Origin: Thermothelomyces thermophilus ATCC 42464
Taxonomy: Eukaryota; Ascomycota; Sordariomycetes; Sordariales; Chaetomiaceae
DNA length: 64,000 nucleotides
Assembly (NCBI RefSeq): GCF_000226095.1
Contig: NC_016472.1
Span: 10,540,001 to 10,604,000 of the forward strand
Reading direction: 5' to 3'
Part shown: positions 24,037 to 35,755 of the stretch, piece by piece
Numbering within the stretch: position 1 is the first letter of the stretch
Layout of the letters: every line of letters begins with the position of its first letter
The notes under the pieces: generated by a model
Told to the model about the DNA's origin: nothing
What the model saw: the letters and a program-made list of their open reading frames with translations, nothing else
Database searches by the model: none
Made by a program: the position numbers and the translations under genes

Positions 24037-27000
24037 AGTCGAGTTCTCGCGATATATAGCCTCTTATAGGGCTACAAAGGACGCTTCTTCCTACTTAGTT
24101 AGCTCGAAGGAAGTATAGCTATAGTAGCCTATCCTCTAGGTACGGTTACCGACTTCTAGTTTGCTAGACTTACGGCTATATGTAAGCAAGTCAGTCTTAC
24201 GTTTCTAAAGCGGCTCGGCGATCTTCGTATAGTATAGAATTAAGTGTCGAAGGAAACTAGTAATGCCTAAGTACTGTTCTAGCGCTTTTAACGTACGTAG
24301 AAAGGACAACTACTTAAACGCTTTAATATACTAATCTATATTAGTAAGGCCAAGACTATCTATATAAAAGCTAAGTAGTTCTACATTTAGGTAGCCGATA
24401 TATAACTTAATAGACAAGATAGCAATATTCTTCTTATAAAATAGGTTAAAAATAGTCTTTAAATGTCGTACGTAATCCTTGGCTATATCTAAGAAGATGA
24501 CGATATCGTTAATAAATATATAATAATAGGAGGAATATAGTTATAATAGCTAATCTATAAACCGTTACACATATACAGGCGAATTACGGTATTCTATAAG
24601 CGCTATAGTCGGCTGTTCTAGACCATAGGGACTAATTAATGTAAATCTGTCGCGATATAAAGGATATACACCAAACTAATAGAAAAACGATATAATGTCA
24701 ATTACCATAATAAATTTCTTTCCTTGTAGAGCCGTAATAATCTCTAACTATAGTAATAGTAGGTAATTATCAGGAACAATAACCTTGTTTAGACTATATA
24801 GATCGATAACGACGCAACCCTTTACAACGCCTTTTATGGTATACTAGACCACGAAGATAAGATAGGCAAAAGGAGTGGTATCTCTCGCGAACTATAGTTT
24901 ACCCTATTAATAGAGGGCATCGAAGGTTTTATCTAGGACTTCCCTATCCCTCTAGCTCAACGGATACGCGCGGGAGCGTACTTTCTAGTGTTACTAGCCT
25001 TCTACCAATGGCACTTTCATCTATTTGCTCCACGGTATATTAATCAGACTAGCGTCGTTCTATAGTTATAGAAATTCATTGACCAAGTTAGCAAACTTCT
25101 ACGCTAGTACTAGGTCGCTTATATAGATATAGACGCCGTTGTTAGTGACAATCTCAGGTAGGGACCTTAATATCTTTAATCCTAATGTAGAATGCTTCTT
25201 AGGTATACGTAGCTTACGTTCCGCTTCGCTAGTAACTTTGTTAGCGGCTCCTAGGATCGCTTCTAGTGAAATATCCTATAGTAGAAAAGGTTAAGATTGC
25301 TAAGCAAGTTAGAAGACGAAGTCGCTAATAGGTATATCTAAATCGGCGTTATCGACGACGTTTATATTGCTAGTAGCTATAAATAAGGTAGTAGCTATAG
25401 GTAGCTTTGTAGGGATGTAACTACCTTCGAGGATTATACTCGAATAGCGGTTTAAGTTAAAAAAAGCGTTAACCGGTATAACGTTGTATTAATTGGTAAC
25501 TACTAACGTAGGGTTAACGTCGTTTGCTATTATAGGTGTAGCTATCGTTAAAGTAGTAGTTACGATCGCCGCTATATAGAAAGCGGTATCCTACGAACAG
25601 GCAAAATAGCTACTATCTTCTATTTCTTTAATCCTTCTAATAGGGTGCCTCTTTAGAATACGAAGCGTTCTATGTATAGTATTTTCGACAGGTATAACCT
25701 TTAGGGTCTTTGTATCCATAACAAAGTTATAGACGGCTATATAAGCCGAGTTAAACATAAAGGCGTAACCTGTTAGGAAAGGCTTGTATTCGACAGGCAC
25801 TATTGCCTATTAGTTAGGTAGAAGAGTAATTTCGCGAGTAGTTTTGACCTTCTATACGTAGGGTATAGAGTACGCGTATATAGAGAAAGGAAAACGGAAG
25901 TCGAACAGCTATAATTTGACTTCTTTGCATTAGTAGTCGATATTCGTGTCATACGAATCTAGGAATTCGTTTCCCATCAAAAGATTCGGTACTAGAGAGT
26001 TAATAACCTACGCTATATAGGTAAACTTAGCTAGGGTAGGAGTGCTGTTTTCTATACCTAGTAAATAGATATCGAAGGACACCTATTCGTTAAGGTTTAA
26101 TATAGCGTTTCTTATGCCTTTGACTTTACCTTTACGTCGTTCGATTTGGTAGTTCAATTGCTATAAGAATGTATAGTCGATTAGGGAGCGGCTAGCACTA
26201 GGATCTAGGTATACTTCTACGGCTTCGCGATCTATAGGTTCGTAGTATACCCTAACGTATAGATAAGTATATCCTAGCAGTAAACCGTAGCGGTTAGGCG
26301 TACGCCTAGGAGGTACGTCCCTGACCTAGTACGCTTTTGCTATAGTGTCCGCCGGCAACGTAATAGGTAATATGTCTACAGCTTGGTACACGTTTTCCGG
26401 TGGCGAAGTAGGCAGATCTGACTAGTAAATTAAAGTAGAAGGATCCGCTAGGCGGCGAACGCTGCCAGATTTTGCGTCCTTATGAGATTTCAAGTGCCAG
26501 AAGAGGGCGTTTCGCGATTCTAGAGTAGTATTATGGAAACCACAAGTATAGCAAGCTAAGTTCGTAAGATTGGCTTTATAGTTACGGACAGAAGGAAGAG
26601 GACTAGTTCTACGGCATTGCCTAATGTAAGTATATAGTTCGATATATAAGCTAAAGGATTTGTAGTACTTGTGGCAAGTACGTTATAAGTCTAGAACGAG
26701 GTACGCGATACTAGTATTGCTACCCGAAGATTTAGATCTAGATTTAGGGCCACTTTTGGCCGACTATACGTTAAATTGATCTGGCTCGGAGCTATTACTA
26801 GCTTCTTTAGCAAAGTAGGCGCGGTCGTAATATTCCTTTTACTAGCGGTTATCCTTGCCAAATCTAACTTGCTTTTAGCTATAATTGCCCTACTTATAGC
26901 GATCCTAGTTACGGCAATCCTAGTTATAGCGATCCTAGTCATAGTGATCCTAGTCGTAGTTACGGTCGAATCTACGATTACGATTAAACTTATAATTACG

Positions 27001-29100
27001 GTTAAATCTATAGTCATACTAGTTATATTTAGGAAACTTGTTATATCTATAACTAAATTATCAAGGTCGATTAATATTATAGTATATAGGCTTATATAAG
27101 CCCTTGTCTTTAGCCCTAGAAGACTCTAATTTACTATCTATAGATAACCTTTTCTATAGGTATAGGTAGTGGTCAAGAGCGGCCGCTAAAACAATAGATC
27201 AAGACTACTTAATATACTATATATAGGTACCAAGTAAGGAGTATTACTAGGGAGGATCCAAATACTACTTAATATAGAGGTCTATAGCTAACTAGACTTA
27301 AACTATAACTCCTTACTAGTTATCGTTACATTTATTAAGTATATATATTAAGCGTACCTAACAAAGTATCTTCTAAACGAAGAAACTAAGCGCTTACTTG
27401 TCCTTCGCGATATCCTTCAAATGTAGGCTAGCTTCGTTAAACTTGCAAGTAGTAGTTATAGCGTTAGGTATAAAGCGTTCCTATAGTCGATTTATAATAG
27501 CTCGAAGACCTAGTTCGCGTAATTGTCTATATATAGAGCCGTTTAACTCGTTAGTCTACCAAATGATAGCTAGACCGCTAAGAAGAGTTTGGAAGAAGGA
27601 TAGAATCTACGTCTTAACGCTACTATTAGGGTCGCTTTCTAGGAAGGTTTTAATACGGTTAGCAAAGCAGTAGACGTCGGTAAATACCAGATTCTTGCCG
27701 TCATTAACAATGCCTAAGGAATATAGGTTAGGGAAAGAAGGATCGAACTAGCTAATATCGTCCCTCTTAATCTTAAAGTCTAAACGGCTCTATATACTTA
27801 TAGTAATATTATATATAGACTTGTGTCTATGATATCTATTGTTATTATCGTCATTATTACTACTACCGTTACTACTACTACCGTTACCAGGGTATAGAGC
27901 GCTGTAATGGCGTCCTAGATTCTAGTTACCTATAGGTTAGCGACGGTTAGATAGCTTATCGTTATTATCGTTAGAGCTCGAGGAACCGGGTTCTTTACCT
28001 CTACTAGCCACAAAGTATAGGATCTTACACAAAGGCTATATACGTTTAGAGCAGCTAAGATTATAACGATAGCTAATACTAATGCCCTTAGAGGGTATAG
28101 GAAAAGTACTACTATTATATTATATATCTTTCATAAGATTACTAACTTATTATACTTCTTCTATAATAATACTAAGTCTAGTAAGGTTAAAAGAAGATCG
28201 CTAATAACTAGGTAATTAATTATTAATCTTACTTTCTATACTATATATTATATTAACTAACTCCTTTATTTAAGTTATTACTTAGCTAAGTATATTATTA
28301 TACTAATTTATATAGATTTCTAGCCCTTTAATATAATTAGCTAATAGTACTATCGTTTCTTCTATATATTTCTCTAGATACTAGGAAATTCGATCTTTAG
28401 CTTTTTATAGGTAGTAAGCAAAGTTACAATCTATCCTAGTAAGATTCTTTTTAAGTGTCTATAATAGCTTATAAATAGCTCCTTTAGTCTTATTAGAAAT
28501 ATAATTAGTTCGTTCCTTTAGCTAATTAAACCAAAGATCTATCTTACTATTTAACCAAGCTAACGTCTCCTTATTAGCGCTAAACTTATTAGGTTTAGCT
28601 TACTATAGCTTATATTCGTTAGCAAATTCGAGTAGTAATTCCGGTTCCTATAGAGGAGCTTCTTCTTATAATTAGCCTTTAGGATTATAATCTAACGCCT
28701 ATACCTATAGTATATAGGGTATCTTATTACGCCTCCTTAGAACGCTTATAGCGTGATCAGACAGTTCCTTAATATTTAGTTTTTTAGCAGGAGTACTTAA
28801 AGGATAGGAAGATCAAGGAGGATCTTCTATAGGAAAAGATCCTAGGATTGATATAAGATTTGCCTAGCTACCGGTTACCAAGTTGCTAGGGTCAAACGAA
28901 GATATAGTTAATAGATAAGAGGAGGATAGATAACTACCCTAGTTACCAAGTCGCTAGGAACAGAGGGATTTTGTGGTGGTTATAACAGAATTGCCTAGTT
29001 CGGTTACCAAGTCGCCAAAACAGAGCGTAACTATCGCGAAGGTAGTACTAAACTGTTTATTAACGCGAAACGAATCTAGTGCTAATGGTTTTAGATGGTT
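24037..29100 (-). pseudogene. Gag and reverse transcriptase of element O
   Basis: Minus-strand translation shows a Gag-like region whose second half has two tandem C2H2-like fingers at about 26,690-26,460: CHKYYKSFSLYIELYTYIRQC, with RIP-type Cys/His to Tyr changes, and CYTCGFHNTTLESRNALFWH, continuing LKSH. Then a protease-like region, and reverse transcriptase with LNKVIVPDNY near 24,790 and FINDIVIF at about 24,500, where the first catalytic Asp has become Asn. Sequence ends in RNase H at the AGAAT duplication. Confidence 0.75.
26896..26955. repeat. Four 15-bp tandem repeats in element O
   Basis: Four imperfect copies of ATAGCGATCCTAGTT (26896-26910, 26911-26925, 26926-26940, 26941-26955) differ mainly by transitions. 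On the minus strand they encode Arg/Asp/Tyr/Asn-rich Gag sequence. Confidence 0.8.
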
Positions 29101-29121
29101 AGAGCAGAGTTTCTGCTACCA
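29101..29121 (-). other. Primer binding site of element O
   Basis: On the minus strand TGGTAGCAGAAACTCTGCTC begins two bases inside the 5' LTR. TGGTAGCAGA resembles the complement of an initiator-Met tRNA 3' end. Later bases look altered by RIP. Confidence 0.65.
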
Positions 29122-29123
29122 TT

Positions 29124-29341
29124 TGATAGAAGATGGTTCCAATTGATAGAAGAAAGTTGGTAAGTTGTAAATAGTTCAAAAGAGCGATGTCTCCTTCCCA
29201 CGTTTGCTGGCCCTGTGGCTCTGTATAAGTAGAGGATAGGAACAAAGAACCCTCCGTTTGCTAGCCCGTTTGCCAGATCCACAGGTCTTATCTTATCTAG
29301 CCTTATATGATGGACGCGTCCGTAGACAACGTACTGCATCA
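29124..29341 (-). repeat. LTR of element O, right copy (5' LTR)
   Basis: This 218-bp LTR reads TGATGCAGTA...TCTATCA on the minus strand and is the partner of 5996-6213. The primer binding site lies just inside it and the target duplication CCTGT just outside. Confidence 0.92.
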
Positions 29342-30052
29342 CCTGTTCGACAGTCATGCCCCTGAACGAATGATGACCAAAGGCACGGCGGCCGGTCGGT
29401 CGGTCGGTCAATTGTCAGCAGGTATTATTTCATCACAAATCATCACGACGAGCGAAAAGCAAAGAATCCTCCCAAAATCACGGTATCTGGCCGTCTGCCG
29501 GTCATTTCTTCTTCTTTTTTTTTTTTTTACGTACCACTCGGCCGCCTGCATCGGGAACACGGCGGTGCCCCAGGTCAGGGTCCAGTCGGAGAGCAGACAG
29601 CCCGGGATGAGCGCGGCGAGCACGGCGTGCTTCTTGGCCCACGACCAGTTGAGCGGGTCGTCGGCGCTGGTAGACGGGCGCGGGTCCAGCAGGAGGCTGT
29701 TGCCGCCGACGACGCCGCCGAGGTGATGGTGGTTGTTGTTGTCGTCGTCGCTTGTTGCCTCGTCGGCCGGTTTCCGTTCCCGCCCGGGCGAGGGCATCGG
29801 CCAGGCGCTACTGGGTTCGTGGTCACCGTCGTATCCGTCTCCTTCACGGTTCCCGAGAAGGTGATGACGATGACGATGATGATGATGATGACGACGACGA
29901 TGATGATGGGTGTCGGGTGCGGCCGCGGACGTGTCATCTACCGCCTCGCCGTCGGTGGTGGCATCGTAGATCGAGATTGACCTCTGGTCGACATCATGGC
30001 TCAATTGCTGGTGCGTATGAATAGCTGCCGGGTAATAGGTCAACCCGGCCAT
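29342..30052 (-). pseudogene. 5' part of the interrupted MFS transporter gene
   Basis: On the minus strand exon 1 runs from ATG 30052 (context AAACGATGG) to 29535 (518 nt, phase 2). It is followed by an intron with donor GTACGT at 29534 and acceptor TTCAG at 29362, then the first 20 nt of exon 2 (29361-29342). It encodes a hydrophilic, His/Asp-rich N-terminus and the first helix with DPLNWSWAKKHAVLAALIPG and SDWTLTWGTAVF, a signature of fungal major facilitator proteins. Exon 2 continues at 5990, 23 kb away, in the same phase. An upstream ATG at 30130 is possible but less likely. Function is inferred as efflux of a small molecule; the gene as it stands cannot make the full 12-helix protein. 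Confidence 0.85.
29860..29912. repeat. ATG/ACG triplet repeat in MFS exon 1
   Basis: Repeated GATGAC/GATGAT triplets encode a His-rich stretch on the gene strand, a likely slippage tract. Confidence 0.8.
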
Positions 30053-31159
30053 CGTTTGTCGTGAGCTAAATATTATTATTAAGTTCCACACCCAAGGGCT
30101 AATTATCAGTCTCTCACTTTCAATCTGCAAGAAGTCACGGAAAAGGACGAAAGCGAGGAAAAGAAGAATAACCCTTCTGGAATATCTCGTGCCGGTTTTA
30201 TTCTCCCCCCCCCACCCCCCCCCCCCCGGGGAGAAAAAAAAATTCCATGACCGATTACGAACACCATTTGACGACTGCAGCAGGTTGCTGCCTCACGCTG
30301 GTGGGCATCTGATTCTGCAAAGCTAGGTAGCTGCCCGGAGTCCGGACATCCGATAGCATCACCCACATGACGGGATGCCGCCATCGACCGACGAGTGTTG
30401 GTCCCGCTGCAGTACTATGATGATCATTCTATAGCGGCTTTATGGCTAGTCATTCCAAGTGCATCTTGCCGCGCCTTCAGACGCAAGCACCGCTCGTTGT
30501 CGCCGAAAATAAAGTACCAATGGAGTTCACTACCCACCTCTAAATAGAAGTAATACGACATTCCCAAAGACACAGCGATGGCGTATCGCCATTCTCGGAA
30601 ACTCGCATTGGCAATCGCTTGCCCTGCATTGTATACTTGTTTCAGCCTAGGCAGATGTAATGCACTGCGCATCTAGGCAATGCTACAGATACTCGGGTGG
30701 CTCTCCAAGACACCGGGACCGGCGCGGCTCTCGTTGCCACCCACTTACACGTTTGAGACTCGGACACGAAAAATGATTAGGCATCACTTTCGTATATGAA
30801 TTTGACCGGCACATTGCATTTTGCCTTCCGTAATATGTCCCGTTTGACTGCATTATGCAACGCCGTGCGCCAACAGTAAGCAGTTGAGCCAGTAATTAGA
30901 GGGTTGTTCGAGACTGTCTTGCTGAGTATTAGTTCAACAGACAAGTTGAACACAGCCGGGAACTGGCAATTGTCCACCTTGCGATAATAAAAGACATTAC
31001 ACCTGGCCGCAAAGTGGCCGACTGTAACTTGTGTGGTCTGCGTCAAACTGCAACAGATAAAACCTCTACATTGCAACAACAGCACATTGTATCTTCCCAG
31101 AATAGCTTTTTGTCGTAAAAGAGCCCGTATTGGTGTGCAACTTTGAGTTGGCTCAACCC
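30053..31159. other. Intergenic region between MFS 5' end and MER3 3' end
   Basis: No convincing gene is seen. It includes an almost pure C tract (30205-30227, one A) that would lie in the MFS promoter or leader. The short open frames have no recognisable motif; the one at 30777-31163 probably belongs to the MER3 3' untranslated region. Confidence 0.5.
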
Positions 31160-34100
31160 TCATACAAACGTGACATAACCCCTGAACATGTCAACAAACT
31201 CAGGATCAAATTCGGCGACCCAGTCAGGCTCGTCAACTCTCTTAGCAGGTCGCCCCTTTGAGCTTCCATCGCCCGTAGCTGCCTCGGCTGCATCTCTAAC
31301 GATGAGGGACCTGGTTGGTTCAGCTGCTGCAGAACTACCAGGAGACTGTTCCAAGGTCATCTCTGGAAGGTCAACGGAGACGGAAGAACCCGGATGCCCG
31401 GATTTAGTTTCTCCTGAAGGTGTTGCTCCCGTGTCCCTGTGACTATTGCGCTCTGAAAAGCTGGTAGTTGCCTCGGACGACTTGTTTGACAGCTCTTCGC
31501 AGAGCACTTCATCGTTAGCCCCGGACTTGAATGCCCTTGCTTCAGCTTGCGCCACCGTGCAGTTGTTCGGAGAGAGACCGCCCGGTTGGAAATAATAATC
31601 GCAACTCTCCAGACATGAGTTGCCTATGTCGTCATTTTCCTTCAAGGGTATCGCCACGACCAGTTGACCATCGCCTCGGCTTGAGCTCTGAGCGCCAGGG
31701 TCGGTAGCGCTCACCCGAGTCCCCAGAGTGTGACCCCCCATATTGGGCGGAGACATGGTAGTTGCCGTTTTGAGAATGTCCTCTTCATTACCATCGTCCA
31801 TGAAGGAGAGGTCGATGTAATCTATGTCCATATCGTCAAGATCCACGTCGCTCCAGTCGTTCATTGGCTCCCTGGAAGAGCTCTTGAGCGGCGGACTGGG
31901 ACCCAGTTGACACATTTGTGGCGTCCCCTCAACCTTCCCCTCGACATTTGGGCGTTTAGCCTTTGGACCTGCTGATATGCGTGCCATCACCTCTGCTTGC
32001 TGCGGTGGGCGGTTTCGGGAAGACCGGTTCCTATTTGGCTCGTCCCCGCCATCTACGGCGGACTCCTGTCTCTTCCTCTTTTGCCGCTGCGGCCCAAGTT
32101 TGCTGGGCTTGTCCAGGCCCTCTCTGCAGCATCGGTGGCTGCATGGCTTGCCAGATCTCGTGGGGGCGTTTCCGCTACAGGGATGATTGCAACGCCATTT
32201 GCCGTTCGGCAACCGAACGGCCTCTGAGTTAACCATCTGTGACGAATTGCTGCCGTCTTCATTATTGCAGCCCGCCAGATGGTCGTTGAACTTGTCTGCC
32301 TCTTTTGAGTAACTCTGCACAGCCAGCTCCTCAACCAATGAATAATCGTCCGAAACCACCCGAGAATTGCCCCCAGCTCCATGTGTATTTGAGGCGTGGA
32401 CCACCGCTTGTTCAGCGACTAGGATGAGGTCCGAGTCGTCGATTCCGTCATTATCAAGGTAGTCCTGGGAGTCTTTGTCCCTCCGCCGATCGAGCCCTCT
32501 GTTTTCTGCAATCTGTCGCGACGGAAACACAGAGGCTGGGATATTGTGTTCGATGGCCGTTGATACCATTGTTCCGACTATTTCCTCACAGCTGAAATGA
32601 CAAAAATTTTGTTCATTTACATCACGTAAACCGACAGAGAACTTGAGTTCGAGGCCCGCCTGTTTGTCAAGCTTTCTAATACTCCCGCGCCAAAAGTACA
32701 CCAGGACTCCGCCGTGAGTCTCCGCTAGAAATGTTAGAGCTGGTGAGCGGCCCAGCCAGTTTGGAGGACCTTTGGGATTCAGGTATCTGAGAGTGGCCTT
32801 GACTTCAATCAAGACAGGCTCCTCGGCTCTACGCTGGACCTTATGGCCGACGACAGCTGCCTCCATGTGTAGGCGGGGAAACCTGTCAAGCTGGGCCTGT
32901 AGGTTCTTGCCGAAGGGCGGCTGGCGTGACATCAACCGCTCAATCTCGTCGTGATCCTTGTCGGCAAGTTGCAGAACGGTGTGGATGTCCTTGCTCGCCA
33001 GCTTTCTCATCCCCACGGGCCCGATGCTTGGAACCTGCGTAAGCTGGGTGGCACGTCCTTCCCAGGACTCAGCCGCAAGCCCTCGCGCAAGTTCAAGGGC
33101 TGTCTTTGTCCCCACTGAATCGCGGTCATATCCCTTGCAATCAATGACAGCTCGTACCAGGCGGCTCAGTCGTTCGAAAACCAGCTTCCGCTCAATCATG
33201 AGTTGACGTCTGAGCTTGACTGCGTCATTAGAATCAGGGTATTGCACGCATCCTAGATGAGCTTGGACTATTAGGGAAACCTTGTGTCGCGTCTGGGTCA
33301 CCGGCTCCTTGATCGGATACATGATGACGGGAGACTGGTTGATTTCCCGAAAGAGCTGCCTCTCCCCTGGTCTGAGGCGAAACTCTCGAAACTCGGACGC
33401 CTGGGCGAGAATTGTAATCTGGCGGGTCAGTACATCGGTGTCAAACAGAATGCTTCGGGAGGGCCCTTACCAATGTCTCCATCCCAGCACCGCGAGGAAT
33501 TTGCAGGAGAAGTTTCATTGTCTGGAACTCCACCATATACTTGGACATTGCACGTCCATACTCGGTGCAGCGAAATGTGTCTTGGTCTGTTACCAGTTGC
33601 GCTTCCTGAAGTTGCCTAATGTCACGCTCGCAAATCTCTTCCAGTTTGTCGTCGATCTGGAATGGGTTTCTGGTTCCACCTGAGAGGTGGTAGTGACTAG
33701 GATTGCGTCTGAGTCTCGCACTCAAAAAGGTGCCACCGAGCCATCTCTTTGCGGATGGTAGATCTTGGATGGTTCCCAAACAGATCTCGGAGTTGAGGTG
33801 CTCAATCAAGTTCAGGTGCAGCGTGCTTTCCAAAATCTCCTGTCCCGACACCATTTTCTGATACCGCTCTTTGTTGGCGCCGCGGGTGAGAATGATGGCT
33901 GTCGCGCTGTCATCGAACTGTGGTCGACCCGCGCGTCCAAGCATCTGCATGACTTCGAGATCAGAGTATTCTTCCAGCTTTTCGTTTGTGAAGCCCACCG
34001 TACCCTTGAGGACGACGGTGTGACAGGGCAGGTTGATGCCTACGGCCAAGGTGGAGGTGCAGCAAATGACGCCCAGCTGGCCGGTAAGAAAGCCCTGTTC

Positions 34101-35755
34101 GACGGCGCTCCGATCTTGTGCATCGAGTCCAGCATGATGGAAGGCTACGCCAAACCCGATGGTTTCCTGCAGTTCTCTGCTCATGACAGATATCCCTTGG
34201 GAAGGCACAGGCCAGAGCTTGTCGCGTTCCGGTCTGTCGGCTGCGAATTCCGCCAACATAGCTGCGGTGCTTTCGCACGATTTCCGAGTGAAACAGAAAA
34301 CAAGAATCGGCTTGTGCTCGGCGTGTTTGGAGAGCAGTCCCGGAAGCTTCTGGTCGAGAAACTTGTCGAACATGAAATCATTGCTAGTACTTTCGAAGCC
34401 GTAGACAAACTTTTGCAGTTTGACTGGGCGGAAGTCTTCACCAAATGCCTCGCGGTAGGCGGGGAGTTGCTGGTTTGTATGGTTGCGGCCTAACCATCTT
34501 GCAATGTCCTCCGAATTGGGAACTGTTGCACTGAGGGCAATGAACCGTACGTTGGCTCCAATGGCCTTCATTCGCGAGACCACGGCCTCGAGGGTCGCGC
34601 CACGAACGTCCTTCAGAATATGGACCTCGTCGATGAGAAATAGCTCTACCATCTGGAGAAGTCGTCGGTGATCTTGCCACTTCCGGGTGATGGAGTCCCA
34701 CTTCTCAGGAGTTGTAACGATGATAGAAGCATCACCGACGCGCCGCATCTCGGCTGGTGAAGTGTCTCCGGTCAGCTCCGCGCACTTGAGGTTCATGTGG
34801 CCAAACCTCTTTTCCCAGTCACGAGCTCTCTCAGAGCACAGGGCCTTGGTAGGGGCTTGGTATATGATTTTAAAATTCTCATTTCCTCGGTCGAGAGCTA
34901 GCTTGCAGATAGCTAACTCCATGATCGCCGTCTTGCCGCTGCCGGTGGGGGCGGCAACCACAAGGTTGTCATTAGTGCGGTAGACAGTATCGAAACATTT
35001 TGACTGGACGGCATTGAAAAGCTCATATGGGAATATGGCCCGGAATTTGTCTGGCAAGGCCTGGCGTAGGCTGACGAGGGGTATTCCGCGAACAACCGGG
35101 GTCGTGGAAGGAGAGTTAGCTTGGGTAGATGCACTCCGCTGATGTTGCGGAGAGGTATCCAAAGCCGACGGCAACTCGTTTTGCAAAGATTTGGCATTCC
35201 GTCGCTTCCTGGCGCTCACCCTTGCGGCAGGGCTTGAGCTTCCCGGGCCTCGGGAACTAGTCGGCTTCGCCAACTGCGAACTCTGATCCTGCGGTGCTGC
35301 AGACAGTCAGCAAAGTGCTTTGCAATATGGGCCACCGATGCTCGAACCATAGTGTCTCGAAGTTGGTTCAGGCTGCCATATGTTGCGTGACTGGGCTGTG
35401 ATATGTTCAGGTTCGAACCTCAGCGTTGACCCTGCGTTGACGAAGTGTCCGGTGTCTTTTGACACCAACGGGCTCCTAGGCCCTTTGGGCTCGAATGCAG
35501 GGTTTGAGAATATGGCTGTATCGTAATACGGGTCGTGTGAATCTCGTGTGTTGAACATATCGGAGGACGAGGGCGTTGGGAAGTATTTGATCGTTTGCCG
35601 GCGACTGGGAAGATTGGGAGGCCGGGTACACAACGGTGAGTGCCCGAGAACATCTCGGTCTAAAACATGTCAGCATTCCTCCTTAATACTAGCCGAGGGA
35701 AAGCAAATATGCACGTACCAAAATCGTCTAGGCCATCATCGAATGGGTCTGCCAT
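31160..35755 (-). CDS. mer3: Meiotic DNA helicase MER3/HFM1
   Basis: This superfamily 2 helicase of the Ski2-like class promotes meiotic crossovers by acting on recombination intermediates in the nucleus. Exons (minus): 35719-35755, 35348-35659, 33471-35296, 31160-33418; total 4,434 nt, 1,477 aa. The start MADPFDDGLDDF is split by intron 1 (GTACGT donor, GCTGAC branch). The donor of intron 2 could instead lie 12 nt further on. Visible motifs are Walker A APTGSGKTAIM, DEVH box LIDEVHILKD, SATVPN, and QMLGRAGRPQFD. A winged-helix region and a Sec63-like domain follow. The C-terminal third is acidic and Ser-rich with a Cys/His cluster (KWRCNHPC and SHRCCREGL) typical of fungal MER3, and ends in a conserved-looking VAEFDPEF. 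It shares a 1.24-kb upstream region with a divergent nuclease gene. No damage is seen. Confidence 0.93.

Larger units (their letters stand above)
5996..29341 (-). mobile_element. Outer Ty3/Gypsy LTR retrotransposon O, nested and RIP-mutated
   Basis: The element is bounded by 218-bp direct repeats (5996-6213 and 29124-29341) starting TGATAGAAG on the plus strand and ending CATTA/CATCA. The 5-bp target duplication CCTGT is at 5991-5995 and 29342-29346. Orientation is minus: a tRNA-type primer site TGGTAGCAGA follows the LTR at 29121, and a purine tract AGGCAGGGGACT precedes the LTR at 6214. In minus-strand order come Gag with two degraded C2H2-type fingers (about 26,690-26,460), reverse transcriptase (about 24,900-24,340), RNase H (split between 24,037 and about 9,031) and integrase (about 8,900-6,300, split by a solo LTR). 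All frames are broken by TAG/TAA codons. Removing the inner insertions and their duplications leaves about 7,889 bp, normal for an autonomous Gypsy element. It lies inside exon 2 of the MFS gene. Confidence 0.9.

Noticed and set aside
26776-27099. Hydrophobic plus-strand open frame resembling a membrane protein
   Set aside because: It is the reverse complement of the Arg/Asp/Tyr-rich Gag repeat region of element O; the Ile/Val/Leu richness comes from the repeat.
6226-29100. CRISPR array or prokaryotic mobile island
   Set aside because: The repeated segments are LTRs with target duplications and Gypsy coding order; there are no evenly spaced short repeats.
30777-31163. Minus-strand open frame of 128 codons just after mer3
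   Set aside because: No motif, overlaps the mer3 stop region; most likely its 3' untranslated sequence.
32582-32632. Possible 50-bp intron in the Sec63-like part of mer3 (GTTTAC...TTTCAG)
   Set aside because: The frame is open through it and the encoded residues fit the domain (a run ending CHFSCEEIVGT), so it was kept as coding.
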